Assembly (NCBI GenBank): GCA_024291935.2
Contig: CM044320.1
Location: 55,804,001 to 55,868,000, forward strand
DNA from: Okapia johnstoni
Taxonomy: Eukaryota; Chordata; Mammalia; Artiodactyla; Giraffidae
Length of the DNA stretch: 64,000 nucleotides
Direction of reading: 5' to 3'
Both the position numbers and the translations under genes were made by a program. Below are positions 13,311 to 28,826 of this stretch, one piece after another. Every line of letters starts with the position of its first letter. Within the stretch, counting starts at the first letter, position 1. The notes beneath the pieces were generated by a model. It ran no database searches. It was not told the DNA's origin and saw only the letters and a list, made by a program, of their open reading frames with translations.

Positions 13311-13666
13311 CTGTGCATTGTCACACACACTTTTAATTTAAAAGTTCTGTTTATTAAAGGCATTCTGGAATGGTTATGGAGTAAGATTTTTTTTTTTTAA
13401 GGGGGACTCTATCTTGACTACCACCGATGATGCAGAGCCCTTTTGCCTGGGCTTTCAGATGGACCTCAGGGCAGGCTGGTCTAGGAGAAAGAGTTCAGAG
13501 ATGTGGAATGGGAGATAACTCTCCTTCCCAAGAAGGGGAAATCTTGCTATCCCAATTTCCACATGGTTTAATTAGCTCTAAAAAGGGTGATAGAGAAGGG
13601 ACTACTAAAGTACTGGGGATGATAGCTGTAACTAATGTGTGTTAGTAAGCACCTATCAAGCTTAGG

Positions 13667-13876
13667 GGGCTTCCCTCGTGGCTCAACGGTAAAGAATCCA
13701 CCTGCAATGCAGGAGACCTGGGTTCAGTTCCTGGATTGAGAAGATCCCCTGGAGGAGGGAATGGCAACCCACTCTAGTACTCTTGCCTACAGAATCCCAT
13801 GGATAGAGGAGGCTGGCAGTCTGCAGTCCATAGGGTTGCACAGAGTTAGACACTGCTGCAACTAAGCAAAAGCAGC
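13667..13876 (+). mobile_element. Bov-tA SINE with 12-bp target site duplication
   Basis: It begins GGGCTTCCCTCGTGGCTC and ends near GCAACTAAGC. Perfect direct repeats ATCAAGCTTAGG flank it at 13655-13666 and 13877-13888. Confidence 0.95.
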
Positions 13877-14423
13877 ATCAAGCTTAGGATTGAGAAAAGA
13901 GATAAACCCTTTGGAAAGGGTGAGACCTGAATCCTAGCATTAAACTGTCAGGTTTTCTGTACTCTATAGTTTTTCTGTTGGTAAAATGGAAAGTATATAC
14001 TTAAAATGAGTCAGTGTCAGGATATGGTCCTAAAGTGCTTCTCTCACATTGCCTCTGTAATTGTCTGGGATGGACTGAGAGACTGAGATGAAGGGAGAAG
14101 CTCACAACTGCTTTGTGGAAAATGGAGAATATGAGGCACAGGAGAAGTTAGTACAGTAGCTTTCAGCAACATTAAGTCATGGACAATTAGATAAAGGACA
14201 GGCTCTAAGTCCATTCTAAGGCATTTCTGAGCTCATCTTACACGTTACATTATCCTAAAGAGAAAACCACAGACAGAGGTGTTCGTATGTTTTTTTTAAA
14301 CATGTGCGTGTACTATTCCTTCTTAAGGATACATTCCCCTATGCTGGGTGAGGGATAAGTTCTTTACATCTTTCCATAGATTTAGAAAAGGCAGCCAAAA
14401 GACACCTGTTCTTTTACCTTAAT

Positions 14424-14618
14424 AGGTTTCCCTTGTGGCTCAGCTGGTAAAGAATTCACCTGCAATGCAGGAGACCTGGGTTCAATCCCTGGGTTGGGAA
14501 TCCCCTGGAGAAGGGAAAGGCTACCCACTCCAGTATTCTGGCATGGAGAATTCCATGGACTGTATAGTCCATGGGGTCACAAAGAGTCAGACATGACTGA
14601 ATGACTTTCACTTTCACA
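14424..14618 (+). mobile_element. Bov-tA1 SINE
   Basis: The copy is full length, from TTTCCCTTGTGGCTCAGCTG to ATGACTTTCACTTTCA. It has a small deletion after GGGTTGGGAA. Confidence 0.92.
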
Positions 14619-15098
14619 TATATGCTGAAATCCTCCAAAAATGCTCAGTTTCAGCAAACTTCTGAAATAGAGCAGTACCTATCCTAAACATACTTATTTG
14701 GTCCCCTTCACCACCAATCCAGGACTTACAACGGAATCAGCAACAATAAAAGTAAAGTCATCGAGCACTAGCCATTTTTTTAAATGGGGAAAATATCCAA
14801 TGTTGCAAAAACCAAAAACTGACTTATTCCACAAGCAGCCATGCATGGAGCAAACTTACTCCGCTGAAAAGATTACAGCAAAACAAAATAAAATTAAAAA
14901 AACAAACAAACAAAAACAAGGAGAGATAGAGACCACACAGAGGTACCTAAAAATCTGCCTTCTCTTGTGAGAGCTAGAAGAAAAGGCTTCTTTGGAGAGT
15001 CTGTTGGTTAACATCAAAGAAAAGCATCATTACAGGATTATATTAACCTCACTGACAAAGCTCAATGAGAAGCAGGGAACATGCTAAGTGGTACTAAC

Positions 15099-15130
15099 CT
15101 GATGTCATTTAGATATCCGTTCTGGCCAGT
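15099..15130 (-). CDS. R3HDM2: R3HDM2 coding exon 10 (micro-exon, 32 nt)
   Basis: This very short exon encodes residues 303-313, TGQNGYLNDI plus two bases of Arg. It has a good pyrimidine-rich acceptor (CCCCTTCACCTAG|ACTGG) and the donor ATCAG|GTTAGT. It enters in phase 0 and leaves in phase 2. The next exon found (10201-10433) begins with the single base needed to complete the Arg codon. Its size makes skipping frame-shifting unless it is coupled to another exon. Confidence 0.9.
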
Positions 15131-18007
15131 CTAGGTGAAGGGGAGAAAACGGAAAATAACTTATAAGAAAACAGCATGGCATAACCAAAAAGGGTGTCCA
15201 TGATGCTATGAATACCCAAGGTCCTCAAACCAAGCTCACCCCCCAACAGGGAGAGAGGGAGCAGGGAGAGGATGACCCACACCCACACACGCAATCTGAC
15301 TTTTCACCTTTAATGGGAAAGCGCATTCAGAGTTTTTAGCCTTCCCAGAGTGTTTAAAAAGAGAGGTCAATGAAGGTAGGAGTATGGAAAGGAGAAAGAG
15401 GAAAGTATTAACCTAACTATTAATTCCTTTTTAGTTCTAAATTTATTCTCTCTATAGGTAAGCTGAGCAGAATAACTGGTGTGCTTAGTCCTAAAGAGTA
15501 TTCAAAGAAAGGGAAAAGGGAGAGAAGAGAAAAAAATTTAGTTTTTTTTAGAAATCATCTTCAATGACTATCCCATTTCTGCCCTCTACGCTGGCCAAAA
15601 TGAAAGACATTCTGACCTGACACCCAAGGAGAGTAAGAAATTAGGGAAGCAGGTACTTTTTAGAGCCTAGAATAAATGAGAAAATTAAAAGCCTGGAACA
15701 TTCCTTTTGGGGATCATTTCCTGACAAAGCCACTGAGCTGAGTGAAGTGAGCATTATGGTGGACTCCCAAGCCTTAGAAAAAGGTACAAAGAGTGTCCAG
15801 CTGCTGAGCACGGGGGCCTTCGTGCGGAGCAGAGCCTGAGTGGGGCAGCTTTCCCAAACATAGCTCAGCTCCAGAGAAGGCTGTAGCAGCAGCATTTCCA
15901 TCCAAACACCCTTCTTGCCACTTCCCTTTCTTTTTGGACTGCCTCTTCCTCCCCTTTGCTGCAACCCACAACTCCACCCTTAATCAGTTCCCTTTGATTG
16001 GCCAGGTTCTTTCCTCTCCACATGGGACTTTTTGGCATATAGTAAGCTTTGGCCATTTTCCCCTGCCTAGACCTTTTGAGGTTCCTGATGCCTCTACTAT
16101 AGCAAGAGTTAGGAAGTGCTGACATGAAAATGATAAATCCATAAGGATTTAACAAAGAGTACACATATTAGTAGAGCCTTGAGAGACTAGATATCAGAAA
16201 AAAAGGAGAGAAGAGCTTCCTTTGTTATGGTAGTATAGATATATTCCAGTGTTGTACATAATAAGCTCCAATATCCTATGAAAAGTTACTTGTGCTTTCA
16301 GAATGGCTTTGCTAATGGCTGGCATGGTGGAACAGTCATTTTCCAAGTGTCAGTGAAGCAGAGGAGCACATCACAGGTAGCTATGCTATGATGTCACGGG
16401 AACTTCTTAATTTAAAAAGCCCAGAGCAGAGCAAGCTATTGAGAGGTAGTTTACTTAAGGGGTTAAGAGCGTGGACTCTGGAGCCAAGGACTGCCTGAAT
16501 TCAAATATCGGCTCTTTCACTAAATAGTGGTGTGATCATAGGTTACTTAACCTCTTCATGCTTCAGTCCCTCATTTCTAAAATGAGGAAGATAATATAAC
16601 CTATCACATAGGCCTAGTGTGAAGATTAAATAAATTTATGTGTGCAAAGTGTTAAGGACAGGGTCTGAAAGATAATAAGCACTATATGAATGTTTGCTAT
16701 TAACTTCCACCATTCTGCCCTGTCCATAATTTAGGGTCATCACCAGCTGTAGCCATGTACAAATGACCACTCCCCTAGTATTCCACTCAACTGATTTTCA
16801 GATATAGTTAGAAAAACCCTCTCTGGGTCACAGTTGGATAATTGGGAGGATGGGTTTTTCTGACTCAGAATGGAAGGCTACATGACATAAGAAGAGTCCT
16901 TCTCCCCAGACTTAAGGCCAGAAGGTTTGCTGTGTATCTGACCACAGTGAGGCTCCTTGGAACAACTGTGTCTTCCAAGACAATGGAACAAGTTCACAGA
17001 GGAGTTCGGTTTTTTATAAGTTAGAGACAGTATTTTTCTGAGCTAGGTGATGATGAGAAGATACGTTATTTATATTTTTTTGTCTTGATGAGGGAGAGTG
17101 GGGAAGTGGGAGGGGAGCAGTGTGCATCTAAGTATTGATTAGAATTGGCCATCTTTTGATGACAAAGGGAGGCTGGCTCTTCTTCGTTTGCTAATTTGAC
17201 TGTAAGATGGTGCTGCTATCTGGATCATACATTTTCTGGAGATTTGTTTTTCTCTTGCCTTTCCTGAATTCCTCCTATACTTCTGTTCAGTCTGGTAGGC
17301 AAAGGCCACTAGACACAGGGATACCAAGTATATCTGATATGGCCCACAGTTCTTAAGATTAAAGTTGCCCATAATAACTCATGTTGCCTTTTGGCCCATG
17401 GAGCAGGCCTATTCTAAGAAACAAGGTAAGAAATATAGGAAGAAAGAGACTTCCTATTCAGGTCAAGACTGTATGGAATAGTGAGTGTACCCTCTGTGCA
17501 TGTGGAATGTGGAGCTCAGAGAATGGATGCCACATCTGTGCTCTGATAATCACCAACATAGCCTAAAAATGAGCCAGACCAAACAAGATGAATGTATATA
17601 GGCTGTGTGGACACTAAGTCTTCCACTTAGAAGCAAAGACACCTAAAATAGATAGTGGAAGTGAAAGAGGGTAAGCGGGAGGAGGGTTTGACAGGCAAGA
17701 TCCAGGGCCCTTCCGTAAGCCCTGCCAAAACCATTTCTATTTTCAGTCTAATCAAATCTACCAAATTCAGCCACTCCATTTGTTCTCTTTATAGGCCATA
17801 TGCATTAATAATAATATCAATAAAAATCTGCAGCTTCCTAATAAGCTACATTTAATTTTAGAGATCAAATATGGGGCTGGCTGATGTTGGTTAAAAATAA
17901 AATCAGAAAAAAACAACAAAACATTTATGGAGGGTTCATTCCATTCACAGTTCCAAAGATTAAGAGCTAAAAGCTAGGGGCTGACAACTCTCAGAAGCTA
18001 CACTTAC
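15131..18007. other. R3HDM2 intron with one MIR
   Basis: A MIR lies at about 16455-16705. I see no exon or RNA gene elsewhere. The segment 15780-16020 has higher GC but no splice-supported frame. Confidence 0.55.
16455..16705 (+). repeat. MIR SINE, near full length
   Basis: A clear sense MIR: GGTTAAGAGCGTGGACTCTG, then GTTACTTAACCTCTTCATGC, AAAATGAGGAAGATAATA and GAAGATTAAATAAATTTATG. Confidence 0.9.
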
Positions 18008-18103
18008 CTCTCGGGCAAATATTCTCTCTCGGACCCTTTGATATTCCTCCTCTCTCTCTTCTATTGACTTGCTCCTCCTTCCATCCTGCAATGGAACTCT
18101 GAT
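18008..18103 (-). CDS. R3HDM2: R3HDM2 coding exon 9, probable cassette exon (C-terminal half of SUZ)
   Basis: This 96-nt exon encodes residues 271-302, starting IRVPLQDGRR, followed by SKSIEEREEEYQRVRERIF and ARE. The EEREEEYQRVRERIF run is the C-terminal signature of the SUZ domain. The donor GAGAG|GTAAGTG is strong. The acceptor CGATCTAG|ATCAG has almost no pyrimidine tract. Both ends are phase 0, so skipping keeps the frame. As I recall, a well-known human R3HDM2 isoform lacks this segment (DDNQ joined to TGQNGY). A regulated cassette exon is therefore likely. Confidence 0.9.
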
Positions 18104-21059
<2,956 letters not shown>

Positions 21060-21408
21060 TTAAATTGCACAACTCCCACCCAGGAGATTTCTGAAGTCAG
21101 GCATTCCAAAAGTCATGTGAAAGTCTTAACGAAATCCTCAAGGACTGTTCTTTATACATCTATAACTTACCTTCTTCCACAGTTATTCCTATTCTATCAC
21201 TAAAGGTGAAGAGAGCCAGGGGCCAGTCTTCACAAAATGCCAATGCCTCTAGAATCCATCTCCAATGCTTCAAAAAGAGTAGAAATTGATAATACAACCT
21301 ACCCACTCCCTCCACTGTTCCCTCTCCAGAAAGAGAAATCCTGCATCTTCCTCTCCCACCCCAGAGCTATCCTAGGAAAGTCTTCCCAATCTGTGGTTTC
21401 CTCCCTTA

Positions 21409-21609
<201 letters not shown>

Positions 21610-22113
21610 TTACAAGTGTTGAAAGTGGAGAAATTCCTAGGAGACATTATTATAAGGAAGATAGATATTTACTCAAGGGTAACCAAACAAGTTCTCTCAG
21701 CTTTATCTACAGTATTGTGTAGATCCCTCTGACCCACTATCTTCATTAAGACTGCTCCTTAGACAAAAAGCCCTAGGTCTCACCCAACTGGATGATATTG
21801 ATATTCTACAAAGAAAAATGGGAGAAACTTAAGAAGAGTGAAATATGGGACAAAGGGCTAGCTGCTGAAAAGATATAAATATTTTTCAACTCAAGTCTAA
21901 GCAATAACTTAAAAACTTGATTTGGTTTCCACACATATACATTCTGATCCATTGTGATTACTTCTTCCCAACTTCTCCTGGTTCCTAGTGAGTTATTACT
22001 TCAAAATTCAGACTTTAAGGGAACAATAAAAGAGGGATATTCTTAAATTTTACCTAAATTTCTTTCCAGTACCCCATCCCACCTCTAAGGTGTATTTCAT
22101 TCAAGTAACTTAC

Positions 22114-22173
22114 TTGTTGTCATTAATAAAGTCCAGAATCTCCTGTTCTAATTTTAGCAGCATCATTCTGTCC
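22114..22173 (-). CDS. R3HDM2: R3HDM2 coding exon 6 (R3H domain, N-terminal helix)
   Basis: This 60-nt exon encodes residues 167-187, DRMMLLKLEQEILDFINDN and half of the next Asn. The acceptor is TTTAAACAG|GGAC and the donor is AACAA|GTAAGT. It starts and ends in phase 2. It forms the first helix of the R3H domain. My memory of the human protein has Glu where this reads Asp in EILDFI, a conservative change. Confidence 0.93.
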
Positions 22174-22828
22174 CTGTTTAAAAAAAGATTAAAACAAAAC
22201 AAAAGGCAGCCCTCCCATAGACATTGAAACAAGGATTGAAAACACAACCTGCTCACTATAGAAGCTTAAGGGAAGGATAAATTCAAACTCCAAGAGTGGA
22301 TCAAAAATGCAAAGGCTGCTAACCTCGCTACCCTGTTTTATGTTACTTTAAAAAAACAATCAAGCCTCCTGATCATGTCCTCTGTTTCTCTTATCAGAAA
22401 TCTAATTCTGCTGACAGTCATAGTCATACAAACACATACTTTATACTTATACTAATCATAATTCTACACTCCATCTGGTTATTTACAAAATTTTTAAACA
22501 AGTATGATTTAGCTTTGTTACAAATCAATTCTTTTTTCTTTTGTGCTTTTTAATTGTATTCTTTTTATATTTCTTTGTCTGCATTCTTCTTCCACAGAAG
22601 AATGGAAATTTTCTCAACTCTTCTGAAAGCAGCAATCTCAATATAAGGGTATTCTGAATCCCTCCACAGAATATAAAACTACTTTGGAGAGAAATGGTGG
22701 TGGGAGGTGTAGGGGAAATGGGCATCCCAGATTCTAATAATAATAGAAAAATTCTGAGAAGCTACTTGTCTTCTTGGGTATTCTGCTGATCCTGGCCCCT
22801 TTCCCCCTTCCATCAAATCATGTTATTA

Positions 22829-22963
<135 letters not shown>

Positions 22964-23357
22964 TTAACCCCAAGCAGAAGCCTACAATCTGATCAGGAGA
23001 CATAAGAGGAAAAGTAGAATCAAACTTCAGGAGTTTTAGCTTAAAATGAGAATAATCTTGATTTACCAGCCTCTCAAAATTTCCCATGATAATGACAGAA
23101 GGTGGAATCTGGGTCACAGTGTTATATTCATATTACACTGAATAGTCACCTTGCCATCGGTAAGTATTTACCAAATGGCCAGACCAAAACAAAGGTTTTA
23201 TTCTAGTTAACGAAAATAAATTCTAGGTAAGGTTGGACAGGGCTGAATTTTCCAGAACCTCAGCAAATATGTTCAAATGGTGATTATTTATATGTTTATA
23301 TTTGCTTATAAAATTTTAATACTATGATTGCCTTTTCCTTATTAATTATCATTAAAA

Positions 23358-23481
23358 AAATATATTTTTTTGGCTATACCACATGGCTTGTGAGATCGTA
23401 GTCCCTTGACCAGGGATCAAACCTGGGCCCATGGCAGTGAAAAAGTTGAGTCTTAATAACTGGACTGCCAGGGAATTCCCT
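23358..23481 (-). mobile_element. CHR-type tRNA-derived SINE
   Basis: The reverse complement shows GGGAATTCCCTGGCAGTCCA at its start and a box-B-like GGTTTGATCCCTGGTCAAG. It lies in the intron 22909-23899. Confidence 0.8.
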
Positions 23482-23899
23482 CCATTTCTATGGACCATGT
23501 CTTTTTGCTACCAGCCCAAGAATTAAAAATTAAAGAGAGCTTAATAATTACATGCAAGTTTAATTATTTAAAAAAATCCCTCTGAGCATCTCCAAACCAA
23601 ACTATAAATGGTATTGAATCTGCTACCAGTGATAATCCATCACTATTTATTCCAAAAGCAAGAATAAAATCAGAATTGACTACAGTGTCCTCCCTCTATC
23701 GGTAGCCCAATGTTAACAGAGTAGCTCTCTGTCAGCCCTTAAGGCTGAGCTGGATGAAGTAACCTAGTTAGGCACCTTCCCAAACAATGATGAAGTCAGC
23801 AGGACACTGTAGGGCCAATAAGGCCAGTGGGAAGATGAAAGGAAAGGGCACTGTAAAGCCAGGCCCTAGGACAGATGAGAAAGGGGGAAAAATCTTCAC

Positions 23900-24026
23900 C
23901 TCTAGACAGCATCCTCCTTGGGACCTTTTCTTTGTTTTTGTCCTTGTCTTCCTTTTCAGGGACATCCTTTGTGGACTTTTCTTCCTCCTTGTCAGAGGGA
24001 CAGCTGATGTGCAATTGAATTATATC
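23900..24026 (-). CDS. R3HDM2: R3HDM2 coding exon 4 (charged Lys/Glu/Asp region)
   Basis: This 127-nt exon encodes residues 99-141, starting DIIQLHISCPSDKEEEKSTK and ending PRRMLSR plus one base. The acceptor is TGTCCAAG|GAT and the donor is CTAGAG|GTGAAG; it starts in phase 0 and ends in phase 1. The repeated KED/KNKEK composition suggests a disordered or single-helix charged linker ahead of the R3H domain. Confidence 0.94.
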
Positions 24027-24540
24027 CTTGGACAAGGGGAAAGAGAAATATAATCAAAGAGGAAAACAATTAACTCTCCTGCAGCTCCTTTAAAATCTAA
24101 AAGGCAAATCTTAGGGTGACAGCATTGTATTACAAAAGAGAATATTTTAATTAAATTGTTTTAGCTTTTGTTCTACCAGTAAGGTAGAGGCCAAGTCCTT
24201 TCTGCCCATAATCACAGCCTACTCTTTGGAGAGCTGAAGTTATGCTGGCTGTTTCTGACATAAGAATTAGAATGGAAATGGTTCTAACCACCAGAGGGAA
24301 AAGCGTGGTTGGGAAAACATGATCAGCCCTGGAATCTCCTTGTCTGCATCATCCTGGGTGGTCCAGGTGTGAAGACCTACACTTCATGCTCTCACTCATG
24401 CCACTTTACTGCAACAACTCGTTTTGAAGCTTTTTCTACCCCAATTTCCAACCCTAATGTTGATGCCATGGTTGTGACACCACTGTTCAGCAAACAACTG
24501 CCAAACTCAAAAGCTACACTTACTCTTATAAAGGACCTAC

Positions 24541-24627
24541 CTGGGTTTCTAGTGGCCCGTCAGCAAATGGAGCAGAGGATTCCTCACACACTGCAAGGCT
24601 GCGCACCAATTTCAGCTTGGAATTAGA
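24541..24627 (-). CDS. R3HDM2: R3HDM2 coding exon 3
   Basis: This 87-nt exon encodes residues 70-98, SNSKLKLVRSLAVCEESSAP through GPLETQ. The acceptor TTTTCTTTTCAG has a good pyrimidine tract and the donor is CCCAG|GTAGGT. Both phases are 0. The segment precedes the R3H domain and contains no motif of known function that I can name. Confidence 0.94.
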
Positions 24628-24904
24628 CTGAAAAGAAAAAAATATATATACACATACATATTCCCTTGGGGAACATTTGGAAATCTTTCCACTGAATAAA
24701 GTGCATCCTATTTGGTTCTGTTAGTTGCTGCTTCCATTAAAGAGGATTTTTTTTTCTTCTTCAAACAGGTCCTTCTCATCCATTCCTGATCCACTTGAAA
24801 GATAATTCTCTTGCTTACAGCAGTAGATATATAACAACAAAACAACTACTTTTGGATAGATGATAGGCAAGCCACTTTGTTTAGCTCTCTTCTCTCTCTA
24901 GCTC

Positions 24905-25023
24905 TGCTGCTAAGTCACTTCAGTCGTGTCCGACTCTGTGCGACCCCACAGACGGCAGCCCACCAGGCTCCCCCGTCCCCGGAATTCTCCAGGCAAGAAC
25001 ATTGGAGTGGGTTGCCATTTCCT
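24905..25023 (-). mobile_element. Bov-A monomer with 12-bp target site duplication
   Basis: It reads TGCTGCTAAGTCACTTCAGT to GGGTTGCCATTTCCT, a Bov-A unit in reverse. The flanks TCTCTCTAGCTC at 24893-24904 and 25024-25035 are identical direct repeats. Confidence 0.92.
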
Positions 25024-25084
25024 TCTCTCTAGCTCAGTGCTCCAGTATTAGACTCAGAAGTTAACTGAGAATACACAGCAGCAA

Positions 25085-25310
25085 AGCTTAGTAGAAAGAC
25101 TAGATTTAAGAGCCAGAAGTCCTAGCTTCAACTTCTGGTTCAAATGATGAGATGTAAGACCCTAAGCAAACGACTTGACCTCTCTGGATCCTCTTTTTTT
25201 TCTCACAATGAAAATGGGATAGAAATGCCTAAATTCTTGTGAGAATTATATAAAAGATGTAAACATATGTACCATAAATAGTGTTTAACATACAGTAGAT
25301 AACAAATGCT
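25085..25310 (+). repeat. MIR SINE
   Basis: Sense MIR remnant with TTAAGAGCCAGAAGTCCTAG and ACCTCTCTGGATCCTC. Boundaries are approximate. Confidence 0.7.
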
Positions 25311-25619
25311 AAATGACTCTAAACCTGAGGTGGCAATGTAATGGGGAAAAGTGTCTAAGAAAAAAGTAAAGAGAAAGAAAACTTTCTAACACTTGGGGTT
25401 CAGTGTAATAAACTAATCCACTTGGTTTATTTATGCTACCTGGAGAATCCCCAAAAGATCTGAAATTCATTTTATAAATCACTGCTCTTCCAGGGATCTC
25501 CAAAGTCAAAAATTACAGTGACTGATTAAAAATCTACCTATAAACATTTATTGAGAGTTCTTATAATAAAATAAAAGTTTACAGTAAACACAAAAGCACA
25601 AAATACAGTATGTGTGCTT

Positions 25620-25785
25620 CAGGTTGCACAGTACAGTGAAAAGAATTTCCAAGTCTGAAGAACTGACTTTAAGCCTAGTTTTGCCACTTACTAATAAATG
25701 TCCTTTGTCAATCTCACTCAAACTCGATTAAGCCCAAGTTTTCTCCTCTGTAAAATGGAGACAATAACGACAGTAACTTTTTAAA
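25620..25785 (+). repeat. MIR SINE
   Basis: Sense MIR remnant with TTTTGCCACTTACTAATAAA and CTCCTCTGTAAAATGGAGAC. Confidence 0.75.
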
Positions 25786-25861
25786 CTTTTCTGTCTTATT
25801 TCAAATAGTTCAGAAGAAGTGAAATAGCAGAAAACACCCTCTGGTTTGCTTTTTTTTTCCC

Positions 25862-25976
25862 CTTTATGAGGTGTGCCATGCGGCATACAGGATTCTAGTT
25901 CCCTGACGAGGTATCGAAGCTTTACCTCCTACATTCGAAGTGTAGAGAATTAACCACTGGACCACCAGGGAAATCT
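25862..25976 (-). mobile_element. CHR-type tRNA-derived SINE
   Basis: The reverse complement begins with CCCTGGTGGTCCAGTGGTTA and contains the expected A and B box region. It is diverged. Confidence 0.78.
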
Positions 25977-26826
25977 TGAACACCCTTTTTACTGTCAAGT
26001 GATTACTTGTGGATTAGGCCATGGAAGGCAGTCCACAGAACCAATGTATCATACATCATAGTCTTCTGTTCAAACCCAAGCTACATACTGGCTGGGACAC
26101 TCCCAAATTCTACCATTATTTTACTACGGGAAAAGGGTGGACACCCTTAATTACTACTTCTGTTGACAATTCTTCCTGATGCAGGACAAGTTTAATATTT
26201 TACTGTTCCCTAATAAAACTTAAAAAGCTATCACACACTAACACCTATACTCCTCCCTGATAACACTGCTTAAAATAATCTGTGATGTGCTAATTTTGTC
26301 ATACAATGATTAAAAACAAAATCCTCCTCCCTGAACCAACCTAAAAGGTGAACCAACCCAAAACAAAACAAAGCCTCTATTTTTAGGACGTCCAAAAATG
26401 CTGAACCATTTTACTAATGAGAGAGAATTTATCTCACAGAAAATTCTGATAGCAAAAATCCCCAAAACTGTTGGGGGAAAAATAAGAGAGCCAGAAATGA
26501 GCAGAGAAACTGACATTACATCAGAACCAGTATCAATCTGCTCAGGCTTTGTTTGTGGGAGGCTTTGGCTGGGTATCCTTTCAGGTAACTGAAATAGACT
26601 AAAGATAACAGAGAAAAATAAAGCCAGACATTCCAACAGGACATATGTATATGTGCAATGCATGTTTGTGATTATGTGTGTGTGTATGCATGTTCACAAT
26701 TAGGGTACAAAGTATAGGTAAAAAACTTTACATATTTACAACTTAAATAAACTAGATATTAGTGATAAGTCCATTTGTACAATGTACTACTAATAACACT
26801 AGAAGTTATAGAGGAAGGGCTCTCAC

Positions 26827-26868
26827 CTTGGCTCTTTTCCTGGCATGACCATGGTTGGATGTCCGCCT
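26827..26868 (-). CDS. R3HDM2: R3HDM2 coding exon 2 (14 codons)
   Basis: This 42-nt exon encodes residues 56-69, RRTSNHGHARKRAK, a basic patch. The acceptor is TCTGACAG|AGG and the donor is GCCAAG|GTGAGA; both phases are 0, so skipping it would keep the frame. The basic run could act as a nuclear localisation or RNA-contact segment, which is inference. It is separated from the first coding exon by 6.4 kb containing a BovB LINE and two Bov-A2 SINEs. Confidence 0.93.
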
Positions 26869-27282
26869 CTGTCAGAAGAGGATTAGAAAATATTAAAGGT
26901 AGGGGAAATAAACACTTAAGTTAAAAGCAAAACAAATTTACAGAGAGAAAGCACTAACTTTAAAACCACTTTAACAGTCAAACTATGATGAAACCCTGTT
27001 TTCGTGGTTGTCCCCCAAGCTACAACTCTAGCAGCTGTGACATGGAGGGGACCACAGGCCACCTACAGACAAATCACTCATCATGAAGATAAAAAACATA
27101 AAGAGACTGACTGGTTGGCCTACTTCACAGATTGATAAAAATTACTTTTGAATAAATCAGAGAATCCTCTCCTGATAAGGATTGTTCCAGAAGTATCACT
27201 ACCGTAGCATGATGTTTCTTCCCCAAACTTTGCTAACAGAAGCCTATTTAGCCTATAATGGATGTGAAATAGGGCCCCTACC

Positions 27283-27570
27283 ACTGCTGCTGCTGCTGCT
27301 GCTGCTAAGTCGCTTCAGTCGTGTCCGACTCTGTGCGACCCCATAGACAGCAGCCCATCAGGCTCCGCCGTCCCTGGGATTCTCCAGGCAAGAACACTGG
27401 AGTGGGTTGCCATTTCCTTCTCCAATGCATGAAAGTGAAAAGTGAAAGTGAAGTCGCTCAGTCGTGTCCGACTCTTCGCGACCCCATGGACTGTAGCCCT
27501 CCAGGCTCCTCCGTCCATGGGATTTTCCAGGCAAGAGTGCTGGAGTGGGTTGCCAGTTCCTTCTCCAATA
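27283..27570 (-). mobile_element. Bov-A2 dimeric SINE with (CTG)n end
   Basis: Two tandem A-units are visible, each with TCGTGTCCGACTCT and CTCCAGGCAAGA or TTCCAGGCAAGA. They are joined by GCATGAAAGTGAAAAGTGAA, and six CTG units lie at the 3' end of the element. Confidence 0.93.
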
Positions 27571-28289
27571 AGCATCACTTAAAATACTATCTTTGTAGGA
27601 CAACACAATGAGAGTTCTAACTTCAGATACTCGAAAGACCTGTTTCTATAGCTGCAGAAATGGAATGAAGGCTCTTCTTGGCAATTGCCTACTTCCTGGA
27701 ATATGAGAATTCTCCCAGTGCTAAGCTCCTGGTTGTTAGCTCTTACAGCCTGTTTGGGTCAGGGATATAAGATGGGACAGGATAAAAAGAAGGGAGCATG
27801 GAAGATGTGGACAAGACCTCCAGAGCAAAGGGAGGTAAGGAGAGTGAGTAAGGAGCAGGATAGAAGCTGAGGAAGATGAATGAGGGCCTGAGGTGGGATG
27901 AACGGAAAAATGACTAATTAATTTATGAGGTTTCTGAATAGCTGAGAAGTCAAAATGGGGACTCTGGAGAAGAGGTTGGGTAGGGTTATGCATGATATTT
28001 AGGACCTCTAAGATGTTTGGAATGGAACTGTCACTGGGGTGTGGAGAAAACTGAGGCTGGTGGGTGGAGGGGAAACAAGATGGAAGCAGAGTACCAGCAT
28101 GGTTCTGGGTAGGTGAGGATTTCTCTTTGATTTGTTCTCTTCATTAGTTACCAAATAAAACTGCTACAATGCAAAATGGAGAACTGGAAAGGTGGATGGA
28201 AAGAGTAAGAAATGATGGTGAATCTGGTCAATGGCAAGATCTTTTACAGTAAGAGAACAGTCCAGGGATATGAAGCAGTATTTGTCACT

Positions 28290-28820
28290 ATTTTTTCAAA
28301 TAAGTAAGAACATACACATGGCACAAAACAGAACAGTAAGTCTCCATTTACATGTGTTCCCCAGCTACCTGGATCCCTCCTAAAGGACCAACTAGTATTG
28401 AATTTCTTATAATCTTTCCAGAGATCTTTTATGCATCTATAAGTTTATTGTACATGTGTACACACACTTAAAAAAAAAAAAAGGATACTGTACTCACTGT
28501 CCTAAACCTTACTTTTAAACTTTTCTTCAAGGATATACCTCCACGAAAGTGATACTATTTTTCTTAGTGGCTACATGGTACTCCTTTGTGTCAGTCAGTT
28601 CAGTCGCTCAGTTGTGTCCAACTCTTTGCGACACCATAGACTGCAGCACGCCAGCCTTCCCTGTGTGGCCATACACAAACTGTACCATTTAGGATGTTTC
28701 TCATGTTTGTTAGTATAAACAATGCTTCAGTGACTATATCATTGAGTATACCTACAAATACTGTACAGTCCATTTAACAATTTTATAAAGTATTGCTAAA
28801 TTGCCCTTCAAAGAAGTTAT
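28290..28820 (+). repeat. Old L1 3'-region remnant carrying a short BovB insertion
   Basis: AT-rich sequence with GTGGCTACATGGTACTCCTT resuming as ATACACAAACTGTACCATTT after the BovB piece. It resembles old mammalian L1 3' sequence, with a similar stretch at 50355-50700. The family is not assigned. Confidence 0.5.
28591..28664 (-). mobile_element. Very short BovB 3' end
   Basis: Only the last 74 bases of BovB in reverse (GTCAGTTCAGTCGCTCAGTT to CGCCAGCCTTCCCTG). This is a severely 5'-truncated insertion. Confidence 0.85.
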
Positions 28821-28826
28821 ACTAAC

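Noticed and set aside
27315..27611. Open frames reading LLHRSCLEN- or HGVAKSRT-type peptides
   Set aside because: These are Bov-A/Bov-tA SINEs translated in either direction. The same peptides recur at each SINE in the window.
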